DNA of 64,000 bases, taken from an uncultured Dialister sp. (GTDB lineage: Bacteria > Bacillota > Negativicutes > Veillonellales > Dialisteraceae). Below the pieces are notes generated by a model, which saw nothing but the letters and a program-made list of their open reading frames with translations, was not told the DNA's origin and did no database searches. The stretch is from positions 124,001 through 188,000 of the forward strand of contig OMVW01000001.1 of NCBI GenBank assembly GCA_900314595.1, given 5' to 3'. Positions 40,965 to 49,760 of this stretch are shown here, piece after piece (within the stretch, counting starts at the first letter, position 1; every line of letters begins with the position of its first letter). Position numbers and translations under genes: made by a program.

Positions 40965-41208
40965 AAAAATGACAATAAATATATATGAAATTTTAAAAGA
41001 TCTCTATATAAAAGATAATTGATTAATTGTTACACCATTTATACAGCCGGGGCAGATATAGAACGTTTTATTGAACTTCAGGGAAGGTGCAATAATTGGG
41101 ACGTTGAGTATATTATTCTATAGGAGTTAATGATAATATTGCATAGCTATTGAGAATAAAAGGTGATAAAATAAAACAGAAAATATGACGATAAAGGACT
41201 TGCCTGAT
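40965..41208 (+). other. AT-rich gap with possible decayed coding sequence
   Basis: No intact gene is visible. ATG 40969 opens a 17-codon frame ending at 41022. A different frame from TTG 41019 to TAG 41121-41123 reads 34 residues with a protein-like composition (AGADIERFIELQGR). Neither has a good ribosome site. Nothing else is recognisable before recJ. Confidence 0.35.
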
Positions 41209-43203
41209 ATGGAAACAGAAAAGATGAAATATAAATGGAATTTAACAGCAGATACTGAAAGCAGAGTTTCTATTCCACTATTTTTTAAAGCGCATCATAT
41301 ACCTGACGGGCTTGCCCGTATTCTGATGCGGCGTAATATTGTTGATGAGGAAACCCTTTCTCATTTCCTTTATGATGACCTTGATAATCTTTTTGATCCA
41401 TTCCTAATGAGAGGAATGGATCAAGCGGTGAATCGCATTATAGAAGCGATCGGGCATCAGGAAAAAATAGTTATTTATGGCGATTATGATGTCGACGGTA
41501 TTACCGCCACCTCTATTATGTACCGCTGCCTTTACTCACTTCATGCAAAAGTAGGATATTATATACCGCAAAGAGAAGTAGAAGGTTATGGACTGAATAA
41601 GAAAGCTTTGGATAAACTGGCATGTGAAGGTTATAGTCTACTTATTACCGTGGATTGTGGTATAAGTTCGGCACAATTGATTGCCGAAGCTCCTGAGACA
41701 CTTGATATCATAGTGACTGACCATCATACTCCTCCGGAAGTAATTCCGGATTGTATTGCCGTTCTAAATCCCCACCAGGCGGACTGCTCGTATCCGTTTA
41801 AAGAATTGGCTGGCTGTGGCGTGGCTTATACCTTATGCCGTGGACTTCATTTACGGCTGGATCAAATTGATTATTATAATGATTTGGAACTTGTAGCACT
41901 TGGAACTATTGCAGACGTAGTATCCCTGACTGGAGAAAATCGCATTCTTGTCAGGGAAGGAATGAAACGTTTTGTTCATACGCCCATAAAAGGATTGTCA
42001 GCCCTTCTATATGCATCCGGTATTATACATGAAGATACGGTAGAAATAAAAAGGGCGGATCAGATTTCCTTTGGCCTTGCTCCAAGATTGAATGCTGCTG
42101 GCAGGATAGATCATGCGGAAACCGGTGTACAATTATTGACAACCGAATCTTCATCTGAAGCGGAAAAACTGGCAAACAGGCTTTGCGAAATTAACATGAC
42201 CAGACAGCAGATTGAGAAAAAGATTTATGAAGAAGCCCGGGAAAGGATTGGAGAGCTTCAGATTGAAAAGGATCCGACTCTTGTTATAGATGGCGATGAC
42301 TGGCATCCCGGGGTGATAGGAATCGTTGCATCGAGGATCCTGGAAAATTTTCACCGCCCTGTCTTTGTAATTACAGTCAGAAATGGGATTGGTAAGGGCT
42401 CCTGCAGAAGTATTCCTGCATTCAATATATATGAGGCGCTGGCTGCCAATTCTGATCTTCTGCTCCAGTTTGGTGGACATAAAATGGCTGCCGGCTTTTC
42501 GATAAAAAAGGAGAATATTCCTTTATTCAGAAAGCGTATGAATCATTTAGCTGCCGGGATACTTCGACCAGAAGATTTTATCCCTGTCCTGAATGTAGAA
42601 GATACCCTTTCCCTTGATGAACTTTCATTGGATTTTATTCAGTCTCTGGACCTGCTGGAACCTTGTGGATGCGATAATCCCAAACCTTTATTTTCCACTA
42701 AGGGCGCTTTTGTAGAGACATCACGTCATATAGGGCAGGAGGGTAGGCATTTTAAATGCCAGCTTTCCAGAAACAATGATTTAATTGATGTCATTTGCTG
42801 GGGGACCGGTGCTGAAAGTCCCTGTCAGGCAGGAGATGTGATAGATCTTGTTTACGAACCTGAAATTCACGATTGGTACGGCAGGCATGTTCAGCTTATC
42901 TGCAAAGATATAAAGCAGGAGAAGGTTCATATTCTTGATAGGAACTACCTGGTCAATGTCTACAGGAAACTCGATTCTATTTTGAGAAATATGCCCAAAC
43001 CGGTTAAAGAAGTCCATTACCAGCTTATTGGGAAATTTGATTTCGATCCGATTTACCTGAAAATGGCACTCGCCGTTTTCGAGGAATTGGAGATTATTTC
43101 CCGTTACAGCAGGAATGGGGAAGAATTCTACCAGCGAAGAATTGTACATAAGAGGTTGGATTTACTATCATCTTCCGTTTATAGAAAGCATATGAGCCAG
43201 TGA
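41209..43203 (+). CDS. recJ: Single-stranded-DNA exonuclease RecJ
   Basis: A DHH-family 5'-3' exonuclease of about 664 residues. It has YGDYDVDGITAT (Mn-binding DYD), VTDHHTPP (DHH) and GHKMAAGFS of the DHHA1 domain, and a C-terminal OB-type region. AAAGGA (41193-41198) is ten bases before ATG 41209. ATG 41185 would add eight residues but its only nearby AGGTGA is too far away. The stop is ten bases before the rel start. It works in recombination and mismatch repair. Confidence 0.93.
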   Translation: METEKMKYKWNLTADTESRVSIPLFFKAHHIPDGLARILMRRNIVDEETLSHFLYDDLDNLFDPFLMRGMDQAVNRIIEAIGHQEKIVIYGDYDVDGITATSIMYRCLYSLHAKVGYYIPQREVEGYGLNKKALDKLACEGYSLLITVDCGISSAQLIAEAPETLDIIVTDHHTPPEVIPDCIAVLNPHQADCSYPFKELAGCGVAYTLCRGLHLRLDQIDYYNDLELVALGTIADVVSLTGENRILVREGMKRFVHTPIKGLSALLYASGIIHEDTVEIKRADQISFGLAPRLNAAGRIDHAETGVQLLTTESSSEAEKLANRLCEINMTRQQIEKKIYEEARERIGELQIEKDPTLVIDGDDWHPGVIGIVASRILENFHRPVFVITVRNGIGKGSCRSIPAFNIYEALAANSDLLLQFGGHKMAAGFSIKKENIPLFRKRMNHLAAGILRPEDFIPVLNVEDTLSLDELSLDFIQSLDLLEPCGCDNPKPLFSTKGAFVETSRHIGQEGRHFKCQLSRNNDLIDVICWGTGAESPCQAGDVIDLVYEPEIHDWYGRHVQLICKDIKQEKVHILDRNYLVNVYRKLDSILRNMPKPVKEVHYQLIGKFDFDPIYLKMALAVFEELEIISRYSRNGEEFYQRRIVHKRLDLLSSSVYRKHMSQ

Positions 43204-43213
43204 GGTGATTGCT

Positions 43214-45622
43214 ATGAGTGATAATTCAGATTTAAACAATAATAAAATGCCTGAAAATAAAACGGCTGAGCAGGAAACTTCACAGGCCGTAAATCCAAAT
43301 ACTGTTTTTAACAGAAATCTTAATGAAGAAACCATTCATACAGATGCATCAGCTTCAACTCTGGCTGAATTCCTTATCCATCAGGAGGAATATGTAAAGA
43401 AGCAGAAAGAAAAAAAGAGCTGGATCGGTGAAAAGGAAGAAGAATACAAGAAACTTTTTGAAAAAATAAAAACCTATATTAAAGATCCGAAAAGTCTTGA
43501 TGCTATTGAAGAAGCCTATGAGCTGGCTGCCAAAGCCCATGCTGAACAGGTTCGTGCAACGGGAGAGCCTTACATTATTCATCCACTTTCAGTGGCCTAT
43601 ATACTGGCCGAACTGGAAATGGATGCCCAGGGTATTATTGCGGCCCTTCTTCATGATGTTGTAGAAGATACTGAGTATACACTGGAAGATATTAAGATGA
43701 TGTTTGGTGATGAAGTGGCATTCCTTGTCGACGGAGTCACTAAACTATCCCAGTTTCACTATAAAGATAAAGAGGACCAGCAGCTGGAAAATTTCAGGAA
43801 AATGTTCCTTGCTATGGCGAAGGATATCCGCGTAGTCGTTATCAAACTGGCTGACCGCCTTCATAACATGCGTACCCTGGGGGTATTCCGCAGGGAAAAA
43901 CAGGAAAGGATCGCCAAGGAAACACTGGAAATATATGCCCCGCTTGCCCACAGACTCGGTATTTATAATATCAAATGGGAACTGGAAGACCTGTGTTTCC
44001 ATTATCTATATCCGGAAGAATACTATGACCTCGTCCGGCAGATGAAGCAGAAACGGAAGGCCCGTGAAGAAATTGTTAATGATACCATGCGTGTTCTCCA
44101 TGATCATATTCAGGAAGCTGGAATCAAGGCGACGATTACGGGACGCCCTAAACACTTTTATAGTATTTATAAAAAGATGAAAAGGGATAATAAGGACTTA
44201 TCCCAGATTTATGATTTATACGCTGTTCGTGTCATAGTGGATACGATTCCTCAGTGTTATGCAGTTCTGGGTATTGCTCATTCCCTTTGGAAGCCTCTGC
44301 CCAATCGTTTTAAAGATTATATTGCCGTTCCAAAACCAAATATGTATCAGTCTCTTCATACCACGGTTATTGGCACGAGGGGACAGCCTGTTGAAATACA
44401 GATCCGAACCTGGGAAATGCACCATATTTCCGAATATGGTGTTGCAGCCCACTGGCGTTACAAGGAAGGAAAGCAGGCAGGTTCTAAGGATTTTGACGCA
44501 AAAATAAGCTGGCTGAGAAGGATTCTGGAGTGGCAGGACACCAGCAATCCTAAAGAATTTATGAATGCTCTGAAGCTGGATGTATTCTCTGATGAAGTCT
44601 TTGTTTTTACTCCTAAAGGGGATGTCATTAACCTGCCCAAGGGCTCCATACCTATCGATTTTGCCTACCGTATTCATACGGAAGTAGGTAACCGGTGCGT
44701 GGGAGCAAAAGTCAATAATAAAATTGTTCCCCTGGATACGAAACTAAAGAATGGGGATATCGTATCCATTATTACATCCAAAACGGGGAAACCCAGTTAC
44801 GACTGGATTAATATGGTTGGGGCAGCTGACAGTAAGGCAAAAATCAGAAGCTGGTTCAAGAAGGAAAACCGAACAGAAAATATCGCAAGGGGTCAGGAAC
44901 TTCTGATTCAGGAAACGGATCGCCTGGGATATGAGTGGAAGAAATTGACTGCTAAAGATCGTCTTGCTCAGGTGGCTAAAGCGTTTAACAACATAACTGT
45001 AGATGATTTATATGCTTCTGTCGGTTTTGGCGGAATTGCAGTCAAGAGTGTTATGCTGAAACTGACTGAGCTCTATAAAAGGGAACTCAATGAGCAGCAG
45101 CCCATGCCGCAAAAAACAGCAAAAGCTCTTGAAAATCTGAAGATGAGGAGGGTAAAAACCCATTCCAACAGCGGTATACTTGTGAAAGGAGAAGAGGGAC
45201 TGGAAGTTCATCTTTCCAAATGCTGCAATCCGGTTCCCGGTGATGAAATTGTAGGTTTTGTAACAAGAGGACGTGGAGTTTCCGTTCACAGGGCTGATTG
45301 TCCCAATGCTATTAATTTCCCTGATAAAGACCGAATGATTGATGTGGCCTGGGAAGCACAGACAAATACAATGTTCCTTGTTACCATCGAGGTCATCAGT
45401 TATGACAGGACAGGACTCATGGCAGATATTTTGGCTGCTTTGACTGAAATGAAGTTATCAGTTTCTGCTGCCACCGTTAAAGTTGAAAATAACGGTATGG
45501 CTGTGATGCATTTAGGAATCCAGATCAAGGATTTGCAGCAGCTCGATTATATTATGACTAAAATCAGAAGAATCAAGGGCGTTCATTCCGTACGCCGCAT
45601 GCATTCAGTAAAAGGAGAATAA
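43214..45622 (+). CDS. rel: Bifunctional (p)ppGpp synthetase/hydrolase Rel
   Basis: An 802-residue long RSH protein. The hydrolase HD domain is intact (HDVVED, 147-152) and the synthetase domain carries RFKD (365-368), the bifunctional form rather than the EXDD of RelA. A TGS domain (VFVFTPKGDVINLPKG), a CC/zinc-finger segment (SKCCNPVPGDEI) and a C-terminal ACT domain follow. GAGGTGA is five bases before ATG 43214; the GTG at 43205 overlaps that site. The N-terminal ~50 residues are Asn/Glu-rich and variable. It is followed directly by dtd, the usual Firmicutes order. Confidence 0.95.
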   Translation: MSDNSDLNNNKMPENKTAEQETSQAVNPNTVFNRNLNEETIHTDASASTLAEFLIHQEEYVKKQKEKKSWIGEKEEEYKKLFEKIKTYIKDPKSLDAIEEAYELAAKAHAEQVRATGEPYIIHPLSVAYILAELEMDAQGIIAALLHDVVEDTEYTLEDIKMMFGDEVAFLVDGVTKLSQFHYKDKEDQQLENFRKMFLAMAKDIRVVVIKLADRLHNMRTLGVFRREKQERIAKETLEIYAPLAHRLGIYNIKWELEDLCFHYLYPEEYYDLVRQMKQKRKAREEIVNDTMRVLHDHIQEAGIKATITGRPKHFYSIYKKMKRDNKDLSQIYDLYAVRVIVDTIPQCYAVLGIAHSLWKPLPNRFKDYIAVPKPNMYQSLHTTVIGTRGQPVEIQIRTWEMHHISEYGVAAHWRYKEGKQAGSKDFDAKISWLRRILEWQDTSNPKEFMNALKLDVFSDEVFVFTPKGDVINLPKGSIPIDFAYRIHTEVGNRCVGAKVNNKIVPLDTKLKNGDIVSIITSKTGKPSYDWINMVGAADSKAKIRSWFKKENRTENIARGQELLIQETDRLGYEWKKLTAKDRLAQVAKAFNNITVDDLYASVGFGGIAVKSVMLKLTELYKRELNEQQPMPQKTAKALENLKMRRVKTHSNSGILVKGEEGLEVHLSKCCNPVPGDEIVGFVTRGRGVSVHRADCPNAINFPDKDRMIDVAWEAQTNTMFLVTIEVISYDRTGLMADILAALTEMKLSVSAATVKVENNGMAVMHLGIQIKDLQQLDYIMTKIRRIKGVHSVRRMHSVKGE

Positions 45623-45623
45623 A

Positions 45624-46073
45624 ATGAGGGCTGTCATTCAGCGTTGTAACTGGTGCCGGGTATCTTCCGAAGGTACCCCGGTTTCTTCTATCGGAAAAGG
45701 CCTTTCTGTCCTTCTGGGAGTCAAAAAAGGGGATACCTCAAAGGACGTTATTTACATTGCTGATAAAATTCTGCATCTGCGGATTTTTGAAGATGAAAAT
45801 GGGAAACTGAATCAGTCAATTCTTGATGTCGGTGGAGAGATTTCCATTGTTTCTCAGTTTACTCTTTATGGGGATGTCAGGAGAGGGAGAAGACCCAGCT
45901 TTACGGAAGCGGAACTGCCGGAGAAAGCCCGCCAATTATACCAGGAAGCAGTCGATTATTTCAGGAATGCAGGGATTAACGTTGGTACCGGGGAATTTCA
46001 GACGTATATGAAAGTGGCTCTTGAAAATGATGGCCCCGTCACGATTCTGATCGACAGTGATAAGATTTTCTAA
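45624..46073 (+). CDS. dtd: D-aminoacyl-tRNA deacylase
   Basis: A 149-residue DTD with the active-site motifs SQFTLYGDVRRGRRPSF and the C-terminal NDGPVTILID (Gly-cisPro-type loop written GPVT). It removes D-amino acids and glycine from mischarged tRNAs. It starts one base after rel and overlaps the long upstream version of the next frame, which is rejected. Length is standard. Confidence 0.95.
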   Translation: MRAVIQRCNWCRVSSEGTPVSSIGKGLSVLLGVKKGDTSKDVIYIADKILHLRIFEDENGKLNQSILDVGGEISIVSQFTLYGDVRRGRRPSFTEAELPEKARQLYQEAVDYFRNAGINVGTGEFQTYMKVALENDGPVTILIDSDKIF

Positions 46074-46113
46074 CCGTTCGTTTATATCGGGAATGGGAAG
46101 TAAGGTGGATGTA

Positions 46114-46755
46114 ATGAAAATTATGTACATGGTACTTGGTCCATTTATGACTAATACATATATTGTTTATAATGAAGAAACCATGGAAGGCCTTGTCGTT
46201 GATCCTTCTTTTACGCCCGAACAGTATATCAGGGTTATACATGATAAAGAAATCAACCTCAAAACTATTCTTTTAACTCATGCTCATGTAGACCATATGG
46301 CAGGAATGAATATGCTCCGGCACGAATTCCCGGATGCTCTGATGTATATGGATAAAAGAGATCAACCTCTTCTTCGTGATCCGGAACGCAATCTTTCTGA
46401 AGCGTTTTCCCCGCGAATCAAAGTGGAAGACGCGGATATCTGGGTTAAACACGGGGATGAGATCAAGACCTGTGGATTTATATTCCACGTGATTGATTCA
46501 GCAGGTCATACCCCGGGCGGGGTTTCTTATTATGAAAAATCAGAAGGCATTGTTTTTACTGGAGATTCTCTTTTTCAGGGCTCTATAGGCAGGACAGACT
46601 TTCCGGGCGGTAATTTGAAAATGCTCATTGGGAATATAAAGAGAAATCTTTTGGCTCTTCCTGCATCCACGATTGTTCTCTCCGGTCATGGCGGACAGAC
46701 ATCTATTGGGGCAGAAGACCGGACGAATCCCTTTCTTAATGGAGGTTTCCGATGA
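46114..46755 (+). CDS. Metallo-beta-lactamase-fold hydrolase (YqgX/GloB-like)
   Basis: A 213-residue MBL-fold enzyme with THAHVDH (HxHxDH), AGHTPGG and TGDSLFQGSIGRTDF, followed by SGHGGQTSIG, so all metal ligands of a glyoxalase II-like site are present. ATG 46114 is five bases after AGGTGG. The rel-dtd-MBL order is frequent in Firmicutes. The natural substrate of this subgroup is not settled; glyoxalase II activity would need thiol esters of a low-molecular-weight thiol. Confidence 0.88.
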   Translation: MKIMYMVLGPFMTNTYIVYNEETMEGLVVDPSFTPEQYIRVIHDKEINLKTILLTHAHVDHMAGMNMLRHEFPDALMYMDKRDQPLLRDPERNLSEAFSPRIKVEDADIWVKHGDEIKTCGFIFHVIDSAGHTPGGVSYYEKSEGIVFTGDSLFQGSIGRTDFPGGNLKMLIGNIKRNLLALPASTIVLSGHGGQTSIGAEDRTNPFLNGGFR

Positions 46756-47798
46756 GAAAAGGTGTTGAATTCTGGCTGCGTGTGGCAATTACCCTGGCTC
46801 TGGTATTGCTGGTTATAGCCGCTCCTTCTGTTCTGCTGCCTTTTATCGTTTCACTGGTTATAACCATATTGCTGAATCCGGTTGCCGGAAAAGTATATGC
46901 CCTGTCCCAGAAATACCGGCTGAAGTGGTTTCCTTATGATTTGGCCATTATCATTTCTTTTGCACTTTTTGTCGCGGTTATTTATATGATTATTATTCAT
47001 ATTTTTGTACCCTTTGTTTCTGAATTCCAGGAATTCGTTAAAGGGGTTCCGGAAATGATGGCCGCGGTTCAGCAGATAATTCCTGAATTGGAAAAGCAGT
47101 ATCAGCTGAATGTGCTTCCGCCGGAAGCGAAGTCCTTCCTTGCTAAAATCGTGCAAGATATCGGGGAGTATACATTAAAACTCGCACAGTTTAGTATTTC
47201 TGCCATTTTCTCTTTCGCAAGTACTGTAATTGAACTGATTGTTGTTCCCTTTATTACGTTCTATATGATGAAAAGCGGAAGCAGCTTTATTAATGGATTT
47301 ATTCATATTTTTCCTGAACGATTCCATCATCACCTTGATCAACTCTTCAAGGAAATTCATTTTGTCCTTAACGCATATATCAGGGGACAACTTATCCTTT
47401 CTACTCTGATGGCTTTGGTTGTTTTTGTTGGCATGTGGGCTTTAAACATACCATATCCTCTCGTTATCGGTCTGCTTGCCGGTATCGTGGAAATGATTCC
47501 CCTGATTGGTCCGATTATAGGTGCACTGCCGCCAGTCCTCCTTGGTCTGCTTCAGGGATCGACTGTTATGATTAAAGTAATTGTTTTTTATATTATAGTG
47601 CAGCAGCTTGATGGACACCTTGTAATGCCCAAGCTTATGGGGACTATTATAAAGGTTCATCCGGTTTCCATAATTGCAGCAGTACTGATTTGCGGCCATG
47701 TTCTGGGGGTTGTAGGCATGATGATTGCCGTTCCGCTTGTGGCCGTTCTGCAGATTTTGCTGAGGCATATGTGGTTTTATGATCGTTATAAAAACTGA
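46752..47798 (+). CDS. AI-2E / PerM family transporter
   Basis: A 348-residue polytopic membrane protein with about seven to eight hydrophobic segments. IPYPLVIGLLAGIVEMIPLIGPIIGALPP and DGHLVMPKLMGTIIKVHPVSII are the marks of the AI-2E exporter/UPF0118 family. Members have been linked to autoinducer-2 export or to Na+/H+ antiport; sequence does not say which here. GGAGG is close upstream of ATG 46752, which overlaps the previous stop. Confidence 0.9.
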   Translation: MRKGVEFWLRVAITLALVLLVIAAPSVLLPFIVSLVITILLNPVAGKVYALSQKYRLKWFPYDLAIIISFALFVAVIYMIIIHIFVPFVSEFQEFVKGVPEMMAAVQQIIPELEKQYQLNVLPPEAKSFLAKIVQDIGEYTLKLAQFSISAIFSFASTVIELIVVPFITFYMMKSGSSFINGFIHIFPERFHHHLDQLFKEIHFVLNAYIRGQLILSTLMALVVFVGMWALNIPYPLVIGLLAGIVEMIPLIGPIIGALPPVLLGLLQGSTVMIKVIVFYIIVQQLDGHLVMPKLMGTIIKVHPVSIIAAVLICGHVLGVVGMMIAVPLVAVLQILLRHMWFYDRYKN

Positions 47799-47811
47799 GG
47801 TACTGCATAAA

Positions 47812-48282
47812 TTGAATAAACCTATGAAAAAAGCAGCGATTATGAGTAATTTAAAAAAGAAAATCAGGGACCATAAATACAAATTCACCACCCAGCGTCA
47901 AGTCATCCTTCAGGCTTTTCTGGACAGCCAGGAGAACCATATGAGTGCCGAAGATGTGTTCACTGTTGTAAGGAAGACTTATCCGGATATCGGACTCGCA
48001 ACAGTATATCGGGCCCTTGAGCTATTTACCGCCCTTGACCTTCTAAAAAAGCTTGATTTTGGTGATGGGCGAAGCCGGTATGAGATCAATGATCACAATT
48101 TATCTCATTCCCATTATCATCTCATTTGTCTTGGCTGCGGCAGGGTAACTGAGTTTTCCTATGATTTTCTGAGTGAAGTCAAAGATAAGATCAGGAAAGA
48201 TAACGGATTTGAGATTGTAGATTACCAGCTTAAATTCTATGGATACTGCAGGGATTGTGAAAAAAAGAAAAATCAGGAATGA
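47812..48282 (+). CDS. fur: Fur-family metalloregulator
   Basis: A Fur/PerR/Zur-type repressor. It has the winged-helix TTQRQVILQAF and LATVYRALELF, the metal-binding HSHYHLICLGCGRVTEF, and a second CxxC near the end (YCRDC). The four cysteines form the structural zinc site. The start is uncertain: TTG 47812 is 11 bases after GAGG, ATG 47824 or 47842 would give a shorter N-terminus, and ATG 47779 lies within the previous gene. The ligand (iron, zinc or peroxide) cannot be fixed from sequence; Fur is the default. Confidence 0.85.
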   Translation: MNKPMKKAAIMSNLKKKIRDHKYKFTTQRQVILQAFLDSQENHMSAEDVFTVVRKTYPDIGLATVYRALELFTALDLLKKLDFGDGRSRYEINDHNLSHSHYHLICLGCGRVTEFSYDFLSEVKDKIRKDNGFEIVDYQLKFYGYCRDCEKKKNQE

Positions 48283-48328
48283 TTTAAGCTGTTTCTGCAA
48301 GGTTTAATTGGCTTTTTATAATCTTTAT

Positions 48329-48358
48329 TTGCCAATACACTGTAAGGAATGGTACAAT
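48329..48358 (+). promoter_or_regulatory. hisS: Candidate promoter of hisS-aspS
   Basis: TTGCCA (48329-48334) and TACAAT (48353-48358) are 18 bases apart. No T-box sequence is seen before hisS. Confidence 0.5.
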
Positions 48359-48447
48359 TTACTTTATCAGTGTATTTTCTAAATAAGAATCATGATTGAT
48401 AGTTGATTGCATGATAATAAATCTGATTCAGAAAAAGAGGTGTCTTT

Positions 48448-49719
48448 ATGCAGGCATTAAAAGGGACACACGATATCCTTCCGGAAGAAGTTTATAAGTG
48501 GGATTATATGGAAGGTGTCATTCGTGATGTTTGCTCCCGCTACGGATACAAAGAAATCCGGACCCCTATCATTGAAGCAACGGAGCTTTTCCAGCGCGGA
48601 ATAGGGGATACAACTGATGTTGTAACTAAAGAAATGTATACATTTAAGGATCGGGGTGATCGTTCTGTTACTCTGAGACCGGAAAATACCGCATCTGCGG
48701 TGAGGGCATATCTGGAACATAAAATGTATGGGGACCAGCAGGTACATAAGATGTTTTATATTGGATCTATGTTCCGTTATGATCGTCCCCAGGCCGGAAG
48801 ATACCGGGAATTTCACCAGTTTGGTCTTGAAGTCCTTGGAGCATCCTCCCCTTTGGCAGATGCCGAAGTCATAGCTATGGCCTGTGAAATTTTTCACAGA
48901 CTTGGATTAAAAGATCTTGATTTGCATCTGAACTCCATCGGTGACAGAAACTGCCGCCCGGTCTATCGGCAGAAACTGATAGAATTCTTTGAAGCTAAGA
49001 AAGACCAGCTCTGTGATGATTGCCGGGAAAGACTATATAAGAATCCCCTCAGAATTCTTGATTGCAAAGAAGAGGGGTGCAAAAGATCATCGGTAGGGGC
49101 CCCGGAAATTACCGATTTCCTTTGTGATGAATGTCACGGGAAATTTGAGGCCGTTAAACATTATCTTGATGCCCTCGGTATTTCCTATACTGTGGACCCG
49201 CGTCTGGTTCGCGGTCTTGATTATTACACAAACACAGCTTTTGAGATTCAGTATCCACCGCTTGGTGCCCAAAGTGCTGTCTGTGGCGGTGGAAGGTATG
49301 ACGGTCTTGTTGAGGAAATTGGTGGCCCTTCGACTCCTGGCATAGGTTTTGCGATTGGATTGGAACGGTTGCTGCTTGCTCTTGAAATGCAAAATCTGAT
49401 TCCCACCCCGGCTGAAACCAAAAAGGTTTATATTGCTGCTCTTGGCGAAGAAGCGGTGGCTGAAGGATTTAAAATTCAGGAAGATCTTCGTTTTAGACAT
49501 ATTATTACAGATATGGATTTACAAAACCGCAGTCTTAAAGGCCAGATGAAACAGGCGGGCCGTATGAAAGCTGTTTACACTGTCATTATCGGCAGCAATG
49601 AGCTGGAAAAAGGCCGGGCAGTTGTTAAAACAATGGAAACAGGAATCCAGCAGGAAATACCGTTTGCTGAAGTGGCGGATTACATTGACAAAGAAGAAAA
49701 TAACTCCAGTCAGCTATAA
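48448..49719 (+). CDS. hisS: Histidyl-tRNA synthetase
   Basis: A 423-residue class II synthetase starting ALKGTHDILPEEV (motif near the N-terminus), with motif 2 MFRYDRPQAGRYREFHQ, the histidine A motif VRGLDYYTNTAFEI and motif 3 GIGFAIGLERLLL. The anticodon-binding domain is C-terminal. Length is standard. aspS follows after 41 bases, the usual pairing in Firmicutes. Confidence 0.96.
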   Translation: MQALKGTHDILPEEVYKWDYMEGVIRDVCSRYGYKEIRTPIIEATELFQRGIGDTTDVVTKEMYTFKDRGDRSVTLRPENTASAVRAYLEHKMYGDQQVHKMFYIGSMFRYDRPQAGRYREFHQFGLEVLGASSPLADAEVIAMACEIFHRLGLKDLDLHLNSIGDRNCRPVYRQKLIEFFEAKKDQLCDDCRERLYKNPLRILDCKEEGCKRSSVGAPEITDFLCDECHGKFEAVKHYLDALGISYTVDPRLVRGLDYYTNTAFEIQYPPLGAQSAVCGGGRYDGLVEEIGGPSTPGIGFAIGLERLLLALEMQNLIPTPAETKKVYIAALGEEAVAEGFKIQEDLRFRHIITDMDLQNRSLKGQMKQAGRMKAVYTVIIGSNELEKGRAVVKTMETGIQQEIPFAEVADYIDKEENNSSQL

Positions 49720-49760
49720 TTCTTATTTGTATAAATTATTTTTAAAGAGGTGCTCTAATT

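Noticed and set aside
47779..47811. Longer N-terminus for Fur from ATG 47779
   Set aside because: It lies inside the end of the AI-2E permease gene and has no ribosome site; residues there do not match Fur.
48283..48447. A T-box or other aminoacyl leader before hisS
   Set aside because: The conserved GGTGG-containing T-box core and terminator are absent.
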